Part shown: in pieces, positions 1-11,149 of the stretch
Position numbering within the stretch: the stretch's first letter is position 1
Layout: each line of letters starts with the position of its first letter
Source of the DNA: Limnanthes douglasii subsp. nivea
Lineage: Eukaryota; Streptophyta; Magnoliopsida; Brassicales; Limnanthaceae
DNA: 64,000 nt
Assembly: GCA_036936605.1 (NCBI GenBank)
Contig: JAUPFV010000002.1
Location: 266,236,770-266,300,769, forward strand
Direction: 5' to 3'
Program-made: the position numbers and the translations under genes
Notes under the pieces: generated by a model
The model's database searches: none
What the model saw: only the letters and a program-made list of their open reading frames with translations
Told to the model about the DNA's origin: nothing

Positions 1-710
1 GCAGATAAATAGGTACTTCTTGTTGCTTCAACAAAGTTCACATGTTTAATCATTGTCTAATTATTTCCCAATCTTTTATTAGAAAACAAAATGAGACTTG
101 TTTGAGCAAAACAAATACGAATAAATATTTGAAGATTCACTTTCATTGGTGGCGAATCATTCTATTTAAAAATTAATAATTTCCTCCATTTGTGTTTTCT
201 TTTTTCACGAATATTTTGTGTAGCTGTATACTACGACCTATTTGTAATTTATAATATGTTTTAGATGCGATCAGTTCAAGCAATATATCTTCTGATGTCA
301 TCCAAAATGGTACTGACTTTTATAATTTTAGCCGTTGATACAGCTTGTTATAAAAGATTTATAGATTTCAGATTTAGACAATTTTTTTGCAGGCTATAAT
401 AGATTGGTTATTCACGAGTTCTCGTTTTGTTTCTGGTCTGGATTCTTTTATTCTGACTAAATATTTGACTAATTATGAATTTTAAGTGTCACATGATCTA
501 AAGAAAATATAAGCAAAGAAGGCAGAGTTATAAACATATAATTGACGTGACTTATATAAGAACAATTAAATTCCATTCATTGATAGTTTAAAGGTTCAAT
601 GGTTTAATCATTTTAATAGTTTTGCTATATTTATATATCAGAAATATGTATACGATGTTTTTCTAACGTGGTTATTTATAATTCTAATGAATTATTTACT
701 TGAATATATA

Positions 711-714
<4 letters not shown>
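1..714. other. AT-rich stretch without recognised gene
   Basis: No ORF of note, no repeat with clear boundaries and no recognisable domain on either strand. It directly precedes a TA microsatellite and the left target duplication of LINE-A. Confidence 0.6.

Positions 715-753
<39 letters not shown>
715..753. repeat. (TA)n microsatellite
   Basis: An uninterrupted run of about 19 TA dinucleotides lying about 30 bp before the target duplication of LINE-A. Such runs are common in plant AT-rich DNA and mutate by slippage. Confidence 0.95.
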
Positions 754-758
<5 letters not shown>

Positions 759-891
759 ATAAACACGTTAAGTTAAATAAAAATCTACGACATAGGTAAA
801 AACGGTTTTAGTCTTCAAGATTACCTTCAAGAAGGAATCCTAGAATTATTTGTTCTCTTCTCTTGTTCATCTTCTCGCGAGTGTGCCTCTA

Positions 892-2166
892 ATGGAGGAA
901 GGTGAATGCTCTCGTATTCCCATCGATCTGCTGAGCATGACACTTTATTTCCGGTCTTGAAAACCCATTCTGACCAGCCAAGGATCAAGGACAATCCCAC
1001 ATTTGAGTCTACTGTCAATTTTGGAAAAGTATCAGTAAACAAGACTTATGCTGATCTGTTTAAAAATAATATGACAAAATTGTGCATAACAATGTTTCAA
1101 GATCAAGGATTAATGATTAAGAAGAAATCAAATTTGAGGTTGCTGATCTTAGTTTACTTCAATATAAGGCAAAGCATACGCTAGTGGGTAAATTTGCTGG
1201 TGGGAAACCTAACTATGTAACTGTTAAAGCTTTTCTGGATTCTTTCAACTTCAAATGAGAGTATAATGTCACTGCTTGGGACTACAGACACATATTTATA
1301 GAGTTTTCTCTAATGGAAGACATAACGAAGATTTGGACGAGGAACGCGTGGCAGATAGGTGAAAAGATTATGAGGTTACTTGAATGGTCACCTAAATTCA
1401 ACCTTAATATCGAGAATCCTGCTACTTCGGTCTTTATAGATCTACCTAATCTACCCGAGTTTATGTATAGTGAGTCTACTATCCTTGAGGCGGCTAAATC
1501 GATTGGACACCATTGAATGTATGGGTTCCAATAAAAAATAGAGTTATGGACGTCATGGACGTCTTTAAACCTCTACCCAAAGAGATAAAGATCACTTTTG
1601 GGGCACATAGTTTTTGGAAAATATTTGTCTACAATAAATACTCTGAATACTGTCATGTTTGCTCTCACCTAGGCATTCTGATAATGTTTGTAGAATGAAT
1701 CTTCAAAGGAAACCTGTTGATCAGATCAACCCCTCCACCACCACAATGATTGATTCTATGGTACCTGCATTTCAGTTGGAAGTTAGTGGCAACAAGCTAA
1801 AATCTTTAATTGCGAATAAAGATACTGAAGAAGATGAGATCTTGAATGATAGAAGTAGAATTAGTTCAACTACCTGCTGTTATTGAAAGTAAATAGATGA
1901 TTGAATCCCTCTATATGCTTGAAATGGGGACTATAAACGAAGAAGATTCAGTCTCCTCTTTGCTTGCATCCACTTCTCCAACTAAGCAAATCACTGGGAG
2001 TCTCCCTTCATCCCCTGCAAACAAAGTAACTGTTAGTTCCTTTGGTGATAAGAGAAATGATCTGAAAAAGATAAAAAAGTTGAAAGCATTCAATTCAAAG
2101 CGGATTATATCCTCTAAATGTGTGCAACACAAAAGTGTTGCAAAAAACTCTAAACAGTCCAAATGA
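892..2166 (+). pseudogene. LINE-A ORF1 (DUF4283, zinc knuckle), broken
   Basis: ORF1 of plant L1 elements encodes an RNA-binding protein that packages the element RNA. The ATG at 892 opens a short frame that breaks within about 70 bp. Recognisable pieces follow in several frames: a DUF4283-like stretch (about 1250-1390, with WDYRHIF- and TRNAWQIG-like words), a linker, and a zinc knuckle at about 1650-1695 (C-x2-C-x4-H-x4-C) that is split by a frameshift right after its second Cys. The C-terminal part at 1897-2166 is lysine-rich, as in LINE-B. The frame ends in TGA at 2164-2166, overlapping the ORF2 ATG at 2163. At least four frameshifts or stops make it non-functional. Assignment is by domain order and similarity to LINE-B ORF1. 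Confidence 0.75.
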
Positions 2167-5100
2167 TTTCTATCATAAACTCGAATGTTCGTGGGATTGG
2201 AAACAAAGTAACCAATCAAGAATCAAAGCTTTGAAGAGATCAAAAAAGCTGGAATTTATTTCTTTTCAGGAGCCTATGGTGTGTATTTCTAAGCTGGAAA
2301 CTATTTCTAAAAAACTAGGATTTCAAGGTTACACTAGAAATATTAGTAACAAGATATGGGTTATATGGAATGGGAGGTATTTGGTGGACATCCTAGTAAA
2401 TGAAGAACAATTCCTTCATTTAAGAATCAAGCATAACTCAATTTCAAAGGAATTTTATGTTACTGTCATCTATGCTAAATGTTCAAAGAGCTTGAGAAGG
2501 GTGATTTGGGACAGTTTCAAGAGTCTTACTGATGAAGAAAGGGAGTGGCTTATTATTGGGGACTTTAATACGATTACTTATCCTAATGAACAACTAAACT
2601 GTTATTCTAATAGTTCTGCTAGTATGGATGAGTTCAATGATTTTATACATGATTGTTTGCAATTGATGCTGACTTTACATGATTTTTACAGTTTTCTTGA
2701 AGATTGTTGGAACAAGGATCTTCATGGGACTCTTATAAATAAGTTTTGGTATAAGCTAAAGCTTCTAAAGGCTAATATAAAGGTGGGGAACATGACAATT
2801 TTTGAGAATGTTTTTTACTCCATTAAGTTTGTTGAGGAAGAAATCACTAAAATGGAAGCTAATCTTATACTTTCTAATTTCTCTCAATACAAAGAGCTGC
2901 TTGAAAGGGATAAAAGTAAGCATTTATTAATTTTTGAAAGAGAGGATGCCTACTGGATCCAAAAAAATCATGCTAAATGGTCTATGGATGGTGAAAGGAA
3001 TACTTCCATTTTCCATAATATTGTGAAAACAAGGCATTAAAGGTCTCAAATATTTGGAATTTGGAATGCTTCTAATTGGGATGAAGATCCTAATACTATT
3101 GGTGAATCTGTTGTTAAGAACTTTAAAGCTCTAATATCTGATCTATCAAACCCTTAGTGCTCTAATGTTTTGGGTGACTGCATTCCTAAGAAAGTCTCTG
3201 AGGTTGATAAGGACATGTTAATGAGATTTCCTATGGAAAGTGGAATCTATGAGATCATAAAGGATTTATGTCCTAATGGTGCTGCTGGTCCTGATGGGTT
3301 TTATGGACAATTCTTTAAATTCTGTTGGCCTATTATCAAGGTTGATTTGTGTGGGGCTATTAAGGATTTTTTTCCAGGTACGGTTCTTTCCCTAAAGACA
3401 TATATGCTACAGTTTTATGTCTAATTCCTAAAAGTGACTCTCCTAAAGACTAGAAGGATTTCAGACCCATTAGTCTGACTATCTACTTTAGCAGGATAAT
3501 TTCTAAGCTTATCAACATGAGAAAATCTTCAATTCTTCCTAGTCTAATCTCTGCTGAGCAAGGGGCATTTACTAAAGGCAGGAGCATTCATGATAATATC
3601 ATGATTGCACATGAGCTCTATAGGGATATCTTATATAAGACTAGAGGGGGGAACATTGTGCTGAAGGTGGATATGGATAAAGCTTTCAAAATATTGGATC
3701 ACACTTTTCTTTTAAGTGTGTTGAATGCCTTTGGGTTTAAGTCTGAGTTCATTAGATTGATTAAGAGAAACGTTGACAATTGTTTCTTCTCTAACCTGGT
3801 CAGTGGGGTACTGAGAGGGTATTTTAAGTCTAATAAGGGTTTAAGACAGGGTGACCCACTGTCTCCAACCTTGTTTATCCTAGCTCAGGAATACAATCTG
3901 AGAAGCCTGAATTATCTATCTACTCAAGAGCCTTCTATCAGATTTAAAAGCAGAGGAAGTCTTGACATACCTTGTTTAAGTTTTACAGATGACATCTTGA
4001 TCTTTTGCAATGGCTCCACTGCATCTGTCAAAAGAATATAATCAGTCATTATGAAGAAATATCGGGTCAACTGGTTAACAAGAACAAGTCAAGAGTGATT
4101 TTATCTAAGAATACCTCTCCTCAGTAAATCAGAAGACTGGAAAGACTGTTAGATTTCAAGCATGGTCATTTCCCTTTCAAGTATTTGGGTTCTGTGATAT
4201 GCAACAAAAGAAGGGTTAGTAATTTTGAAAGTATTATAGCTAAAACAAGGATTAAGATTAGTGATTGGGATCATAATACTCTTTCATTTGGGGGTAGGTT
4301 GATCATAATCCAATCTGTCCTTAATGCCTATCCTACTTTCTCAATTCAAAACACTACCATCCCTAAAACTGTAATCAACAGACTGGAAATTCTCTACAAC
4401 AAATTCTTGTGGGGTTCTAAATCTGATAAAACTACAATCAATTGGTGTAAATGGACTAAATTCTGCAAGTTTTATGATAATGGGGGTCTCAATGTTAGAA
4501 GAATTGAGGACATGAGGTGTTAAGACTCATTATGGTCCAAGCTAATGAAGTCTATCTATTTCAACAATAAACATCCTTTAATTGTCTCTCTTCAAACTAA
4601 TAGTTCTCATATTTGCAAGAGAATATGGTCTGTAAGGGACAAGGCTGAGCAGTTTATAACTTGGCAGGCTAGGGCTGGTAATATGGATTTAAAGCTTGAC
4701 AGGTGGTGCTCTCCTGAGTCTATTCTAAAATTTGCTAATGGTGAAGAAAGACAAGTTTATGAGGGCTCTTTGGTGAAGGATTATTGGGATAATGATGGCT
4801 GGATGGTTAGCAAGTTAGAATCTGTTTTGAATCTATCTCAAATCGAGAACATCTTAAAGGTCTCTCTTGACTTTACAAAGAATAACTCTCTTTTCTGGAC
4901 TCTTAGTGACAATGGGCTATTTAATACAAAATCTACATGGAATGCAGTTTGTATAGCAGGTAAGAAATCTTACATTTATGGTAAGACTTGGAATAAAGTT
5001 ACTCCTCGAAAGTACTCATTCCTATTTTGGAGAGCACTGAAGACCTGGCTGTCTAATGACTCCATCCTGCAAAGGAAAAATATTTAGTTACCTTCAAAAT

Positions 5101-5985
5101 GTAAGAATTGCAAAAATGAGGAAAATGTAAAACGCGTTTTTGTTGATTGTCGAAAGGCATGACAAGTCTGGATTTTTTTTGCTGGGCATTTTAAAATCTA
5201 CATTACTAGAAACATGTCCCTCTCTCATTTAGTGAGAACTTGGTACTGGTCCTCTAATGAGGAAATTCACTTAAGGTCTATTGTGCCTTCTATAATTGTC
5301 TAGGTAATCTGGTTGGCCAGAAACAAGCTTAAGATGAAGGGTAAGATCCTAAGGTCTGAGGACATGATTGAGAGAATTATCTATATTCTCTCTGGTCATG
5401 ATAACGCTCATTTATTGAATAGTAAATACTAGGATCGAGATAGCAGAATTGGGCCTTCTTTAGTATGTGTGAATCATATTAAAAGAAGGCATATTCCAGT
5501 ATCTCTAAGTTGGGTTTGCTCCAAATTAGGCCGATTCAAGCTAAATACAGATGGGGCTGGTTCTAACTCTGGGGAATGTTTTGGTGGAGGATGGGTCAGA
5601 AACAGTGATGGGAAGATAGTTTTCGGTTTCAGTAGGAGTTATGGTAAATGAAGCCCTATTCTAGTAGAAACAAGGGCCATGATGGACGGTCTTTTAATTT
5701 GTTAGTCCAAGGGTATCAACATGCTCGACATTAAAAACTGATTCTCACATGCTGTGTGAGATGATTCTAACTGGTAGAACCCCCTGGTACCTTAAAGCAA
5801 CTATTGATTGCTGTTATAAATTAATCTCCTCGAATATGAAGATTATTCATATTTTCAGAGATTAGAATAATGCAGCATATTGGCTTGCTCATTTTGCTCT
5901 TGATTCTAAAAAAAATCGATTTTGAGGAAGGTGGTGCACCTGTAAGACTGAGAGCTATTGTTTTCTCGAAGAATTGAAGTTGTGT
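2163..5985 (+). pseudogene. LINE-A ORF2 (EN-RT-RNase H), broken, EN deleted in part
   Basis: ORF2 would nick target DNA and reverse-transcribe the element. It starts at the ATG overlapping the ORF1 stop, then frameshifts near 2217. The endonuclease keeps its FQEP motif (about 2265) and GDFN motif (about 2560), but about 100 residues that in LINE-B carry the YTWSN, LDQ and SDH motifs are missing at about 2690, so the nuclease cannot be active. The RT keeps AAGPDGF (about 3280), EQGAFTKGR (about 3555), KVDMDKAF (about 3670), GLRQGDPLSP (about 3840) and FTDD (about 3985) in place of the usual FADD. A zinc-binding tail (about 5000-5170) and an RNase H with the NTDGAG word (about 5545) follow. Several stops, for example at 3038, 4039, 4521 and 5085, separate the pieces. 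Confidence 0.8.
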
Positions 5986-6111
5986 CATCTCAGAAACAAC
6001 CCTAACTCTTGAGAGCAAATCATCATGTAGAAGAAATCTTACCTCTTCATCTCTGTCAGCGCCACCACTAGATTATTTCTCTTCTATTTCATCTTCATAG
6101 TTACATGTGCT

Positions 6112-6279
6112 GGTTAAGGATGCTTGTAGCTGTTTGTTCAAGGATTCGTAGCTTTTGGGAATGATTAAGGGTTTGATTCGCTTATCGGCCTGGGGTTGGA
6201 TTTGATTAGCGGACTGGTTGAGGATGCATGTAGCTGTTGGTTTAAGGATTCGAAGCTTTTGGGAATGATTAAGGGTTTG
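6112..6279 (+). repeat. Imperfect ~64-bp duplication, period 104 bp, in LINE-A 3' region
   Basis: Two copies (about 6112-6175 and 6216-6279) share the word TTTTGGGAATGATTAAGGG and differ at a few bases. They lie between the RNase H region and the right target duplication, so they belong to the LINE 3' untranslated region or to sequence inserted in it. Confidence 0.75.
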
Positions 6280-6555
6280 GAAGGATTTTTGGGCTGCTTA
6301 TCAGCGTGTATTTCTTCAAGTGGTATTAATTGAATCAAAATGTTTAAAGGAAAAAAAGTGATTAACCAAGAAGACAAAATTTAGAGTTTTGGCTCAAATC
6401 ATAAGACGTCGATTGCACATCAGCGAACCACTTTAAAATTTCATCTGAGTAACAAAAAATATAAAAACGCTATGATCGACGAAATATCAATAATGTAAGA
6501 TGTTATGATGGAATAAAATAGTATTCCAAGTAAAATAAAATCTACGATATAGGTA

Positions 6556-6999
6556 TACATGAATTAAATTGTGTTATAAATGTTTGGGATATTCTTTGAA
6601 AGGTAGTTAATTGAGTTATGTTAAAGGTATACAAAATATTCTCTTGAAAACACTGAGTCGGAACGAATGGGTTTCAAAATAAAAACCACACATGATATTC
6701 AAAATCAGATCAACTAGTGAAAACAATTGACTAAATTTAAATGTGTACCGACTCATGGGAAAAATGATACCATACATATTGAAGAAATGAGCTCGTGATC
6801 ATGGAGTAGTAATCTGTTAAAATAATAATAAGTCAGTATAATATTTATATCGACCAAGATACGTATGTGTCATTGAATCTGTAACAGATTTCAAAAGAAG
6901 ACATTACAATACTGTCAAAACAAAAGAGATATTGTTTGTGAATCACATTTTTTTTTCTTTCTATTTGTGGTAGATTACATCACAAAAGCAGTGCCCCAA
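6556..6999. other. No recognised feature
   Basis: AT-rich sequence between the right flank of LINE-A and the minus-strand LINE remnant. It could be the decayed 3' part of that remnant, but I cannot align any domain in it. Confidence 0.5.
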
Positions 7000-8300
7000 A
7001 AAACGTTTTTGTTTAGTGGTGTAAACGCACTAGAAGTTGGTCATAAAAAGTTATGAAGGATAATCTGAATATGGAATAGGAAGTTTGAGTTTTATGCCAA
7101 GTGCATCCTAAACGTTTCGAGATTATTCACAATCGAATACGAGATGATTTATAGTTTCATCATGACTATTACATAAGTTACAATCAGGGCAAGTGTGGAA
7201 AACACAAACTAATAATGTATCTCGTGGTGAGAGTTTCTCCTGAATAATGAGCAAAACAATGAAAAATGTTGATATTATGTTTGTTCCAGATTAGATCGAC
7301 ACATCTGACCTAGACTACTGACTGGCGGATTGTCTTATAAGTACTTTGAATGGTAAATGTGTTACTTTTCGTGTTAGGTAACCAACAAAATTCATCATCT
7401 TTGTCTTAGGGGACATGATAATGAAAATGAGACTCTCGATCTTCTGTATGTATAGAAGATGCCTTTGGCTTTCATACCTTATTATTGTGGGTCAGTTTCA
7501 GGATCCATTGATAATGATGTCTCATACTTTGTTGTTACCGTTCATACGAGTGTTTTGAATAACCATGTTACCGTATTAGTTTACAATAGAAGTGAGAGAA
7601 AAATAACGGGTCTTACCATAAGGACAAGGTTTCACCATTACTGATTTCAAATCCATATAAAGAAGTGGCGATAGATCCGAGAGAGAATATTTTCCTCCTC
7701 CGTCCCTTAATAGGGTATGGGCCGGGTAAGAGTTTCTAGAAGTTTTTTTTTATTTTGGATTTTATCCAATTAAACCAAATATAATGGGGTTGACTGTTCA
7801 ATATTGACCAAAGGTGTTTGAAGGAAGTCGTCCGATCCAAAATTTTATATCCATAATCTCAAGTTGACTTCATGTAAGGGCAAGGTTACTTTGGTCATTG
7901 AAACGTTTCCCATGTAAATAATTATTTCGGGGCCAGCCATAGGAAGCGTCTAAGTTGCTGCAAAATTTCTTTAAGAACTCTCATTGGAAGAATAAACATG
8001 GAGGAAGAATATATTTTACTAGCAAAAACTATAACATTTATTAGTTGTAGTCTACCGACATATGATAGATGCTTAGAACTCCATGAACCTATATAAGAAG
8101 TTATTTTGACAAAAAAGGCCTACAATTATTGTAAGTAAATTGATTAGTTATTAAGGGATCACCTAGGTAGTAGAGAAGAAAGGTGCCCAACTCAAAGCAT
8201 AAGATGTTATTGTTGGTTTGTCAGTGAGATTCATTTACTCCAAAGAGAAAAATTGGCTCTATATGGGGGGCAATGTTAAGGTTTATGGAGTCGGAAGACA
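7000..8300 (-). pseudogene. LINE reverse transcriptase C-terminus and zf-RVT remnant
   Basis: Read on the minus strand, this stretch gives the end of a plant LINE ORF2. Around 8225-8165 there is a YLGDPL word, the usual YLG(x)P(I/L) site downstream of the RT active site. Around 8075-8030 follows LSYVGRLQLI, then RRFLWL at about 7945-7930. A DEFCWLPNTKSNTF-like segment (about 7400-7350) is followed by the zinc-binding part with CPDCNLC and a later HLVFDCE (about 7190-7130). Several frameshifts and stops interrupt it. The active-site half of RT and the endonuclease are absent, so this is a 5'-truncated or deleted copy of a family different from LINE-A/B. No target duplication was found. Confidence 0.75.
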
Positions 8301-9715
8301 CTCAGATACACTAGATAATCCAACAGATCATTCTATGATGAAAATCCATGGATATGAGAATGCCTAGAAAGAGAAGCATAGATAATTTATGAACTTGGAT
8401 AATTTAGGTTAAAGGTTATTGGTCATAGAGATATTTTGGTTGGAGTTACACTTGGAATTAGTTCAAAAGTACTAAACTTGTATTGGACAAGTGAGAAAAA
8501 TGGTAAAAAATGGGAAACAATGAAATGAGTTTGTAAAGTGGTTGAATGAATGATGGAAGTAGTTGAAGAAAAGAAATAATGTGACAAAAAATGATCAATT
8601 ATTATGGAAAGCATGTGTTAAAAATATATTTTTTAAAAATTAAAAAAATTATAAATCTCTGAAGCTAGATTATTTTTTATAAAAAATGTTGTTCCTCACT
8701 AATGAAAATATAGGTTATATTTATAGCGTGACATAAGCTTCGAGTCTTTATGAGATTTAACCTTAAATAATAAGGAGTCATTATCTATGAGTTTGGCTTA
8801 AAGCTATCTAATACAACACTTGACTTAAGTCCTTACAACCTACAACTATGCCTATAACCCAATTTTACCTATAATTTTGCCTACCTAATTAGCTTAGACC
8901 TAATTGAGAAAACCCTTATAATTTATAACTTTATTAGTAACCTCTTAATCCTTGCGAGGGGATCAAAGAAGAACTATATATCATAGTATTTCTTTGTTGA
9001 CCGAACCACTGTTAGGTCCGAGTCGTGAAATGCACAGTTGAACTTATTCGTCAAACCATGTTTGAGTTGGCCGTGCAAAAGAAGATGTCTATATCGAACA
9101 ATTTTTTATGTCTAGAAAAATTACAAAGCCAATTATGGATGAAATCATTATAGTCTTATGGTCCATTGTCCCGACACATGCTTCACGAAAACCTTTACCG
9201 GCTAAACCCTATCTTGATTTTTTTTGCATAAAAACTACTAAATACATGAATAATTTTTTTTATGTTTTTTATTGTCTAGTAGCTAATTATCTCGTAAGAA
9301 AAATTCGAGATTAGATTCAGATTTGAAGGATCCTAAAATTATCATTTAAAAGGAAGTCTGCTCTGTCTATGGTGATAGCCACATACTTCTTTTGAAGCTG
9401 GGAAAATACTAAAGTCGTTTTGATTGATACCACCGAAAGAACCGCTAGGATTCAAGAATTGCTAGGATTCTGAGTTGTTGATTCCGAGTTGTTGATTCTT
9501 TCCATAAGTACTTTAAGTCTAAATCTTTATTAAATAGCAATGCCGAGATTTTAACTAGTCAAACTATTGGAAGTTAGATGATATTAACTAGCGTGCCAGC
9601 CTTTGAATGGTCGAAACGTTTGATTTACAAAGTGACATAAGAATTCCTAAGAGTAGGATTGTCACGAGTTGGATAATTGAAGGTCACTCAGCACATATCG
9701 ATCGTGTGGGCAACC
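8301..9715. other. No recognised gene
   Basis: AT-rich sequence with only short ORFs. I see no retroelement domain or boundary here. It ends at the left target duplication of the hAT-type element. Confidence 0.5.
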
Positions 9716-9723
9716 ATCACAGC

Positions 9724-10421
9724 TAGGGCTGTCAACGGTTCTAGAGAACTTAAAACCGGACTAGAACCGAACCGATAAAAACTGGATCGAGAACCAGACC
9801 AAACCTTAACGGTTCGGTTCACAGTTTTATCTTAAAAACCGAAACTGATAAGGAACCGAAACAAAAAACCGGTTCGGAACCAAACCGATAAAACCAATAA
9901 ATGAATAGAACCGATTCGGAACCGAACCGGTAAAATCGATAAGCCGGTGGAACCGATAAGGAATCGAACCAATAAAACCGATGTAACCAATTATTTTCTT
10001 ATTATTATATATTTTGTATACATTATATTTCCAAAATTAATTGTTAATTGCCAATTTTTAATAAAAATCAAAGATTAACTTTTGAATTTTAATTTTTATG
10101 TTATTTCTTTATTTAAAAAAATTGAAAATTAAATTATAATTTAATTTAATTTTTAAGTGGACAAAACTAGACCAAAACCAGAGCGGACCGAAACGGGATT
10201 CGGTCGGACTCAGACCGAACCAAACTCGGATCAAACCGCAACCGCAACTGAATCGAATCAGACCGAACCAAACCAAATCGAACCGAAAACTTAGCGGTCT
10301 GGTCCAGTTCCACATTATAGAACCAAAAGCTTAGTGGTCTGGTATGGTCTGAACCGATAAGCTTAGCGGTCCAGTCTGGTTCCGCCAAAACCCAGACCGA
10401 ACCGGACCGATAACACCCCTA
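9724..10421. mobile_element. Non-autonomous hAT-type DNA element (698 bp)
   Basis: The ends are imperfect inverted repeats: the left end reads TAGGGCTGTCAACGGT and the right end, reversed and complemented, TAGGGGTGTTATCGGT. The element is flanked by a perfect 8-bp direct repeat ATCACAGC at 9716-9723 and 10422-10429. An 8-bp duplication and TAGGG-type ends are what hAT transposases leave and use. The inside codes for nothing: it is built of many AACCGAACCG-like words around an AT-rich core (about 9990-10160). It would need a transposase supplied by another element. Confidence 0.9.
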
Positions 10422-10559
10422 ATCACAGCGCGTGCCACATTTATTTCAGCTCCATGGTTATAACTGCTGATGAAGAGCACATCTTAGTCGTTCTTTGCAA
10501 GATAAATCTGGACCATTTATTAGTTAATTAATCAACATGTGAGGTTAACTTACCTTGTG

Positions 10560-10567
10560 TATAAATA
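10560..10567 (+). promoter_or_regulatory. TATA box candidate for the ORF at 10693
   Basis: TATAAATA about 125 bp before the ATG, followed by a pyrimidine-rich leader typical of plant 5' untranslated regions (TTTTCTTCTTCTTTTTTCTCC type at about 10637-10660). The hAT-type element ends only about 140 bp upstream. Confidence 0.35.
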
Positions 10568-10692
10568 TTTCCAATCTTCCTTCACTTGATAACTTTCAAA
10601 AAAATTATATTTTCTCTATACTCGAAGCTTTTCTCACTATTTTCTTCTTCTTTTTTCTCCATGTTTCGTTTTTCAAACTCCTCATCTTACAA

Positions 10693-10944
10693 ATGGCTCG
10701 TACCATGGGAATAAATATTCACAATTATGATCACGAAGGTTGTGACAGCAAAATCCAAAGTATCTTTAGCTCATTTGGAGAAGCTTCTCAACAACTAATG
10801 GCCATGTCTCCATTTCGGTCCTTCAGAACTACTAAGTCAATAACCGTGACCCATGAGTTGTTTGATCCAATTAGAATTATTGACGATCTAGTATGGACTA
10901 TGCCTCTAGTAGTGATTGATGAAGCCATACATTTTCTCCCCTAG
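10693..10944 (+). CDS. Small unrecognised protein, 83 aa
   Basis: I do not recognise this protein. An ATG in good plant context (ACAAATGGC) opens an 83-residue frame with a mixed, non-repetitive composition, beginning MARTMGINIHNYDHEG and ending DEAIHFLP before TAG. There is no signal peptide or membrane segment. The frame extends further upstream to 10555, but that part is a poly-pyrimidine leader whose translation is low-complexity, so I chose the internal ATG after the TATA box. It may be a real short gene, a first exon (no clear GT donor is needed to explain the end), or the first piece of the decayed coding-like region that follows at 11.2-13.2 kb. Confidence 0.3.
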   Translation: MARTMGINIHNYDHEGCDSKIQSIFSSFGEASQQLMAMSPFRSFRTTKSITVTHELFDPIRIIDDLVWTMPLVVIDEAIHFLP

Positions 10945-11149
10945 TGAGGTTTTCGAGTTCTAGGAACTAACCACATTCATCATGGAACAAATCTACATGG
11001 ATATGTGTCTGTTAATTGTGGATCATTAAAATAATTTAATGTTTGTCGTACTGAGTTAAGCTTTCTTACCTATATAGTTATATATAGGTTGGCTATATTA
11101 TTGAGGATGTCTAAAGCACTATATTAACATTTTATTTGTGTTGTATGTA

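Larger units (their letters stand above)
799..6537 (+). mobile_element. LINE-A: decayed L1-type non-LTR retrotransposon
   Basis: The element holds a DUF4283-type ORF1 and an ORF2 with endonuclease, reverse transcriptase, zinc-binding and RNase H parts, all broken by stops and frameshifts. It is flanked by near-identical 18-bp sequences at 781-798 and 6538-6555 that differ at one base (core CTACGA[C/T]ATAGGTA), which I read as the target-site duplication. There is no clear poly(A) tail, only an A-rich end at about 6531-6540, so the 3' limit rests on the duplication. The order of domains and the ORF1/ORF2 junction match LINE-B at 30953-36782, so the two are copies of one family; LINE-A is far more decayed and therefore older. 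Confidence 0.75.

Noticed and set aside
10109..10388. Two minus frames rich in W, R, F and G
   Set aside because: They translate the AACCG-type simple words of the hAT element.
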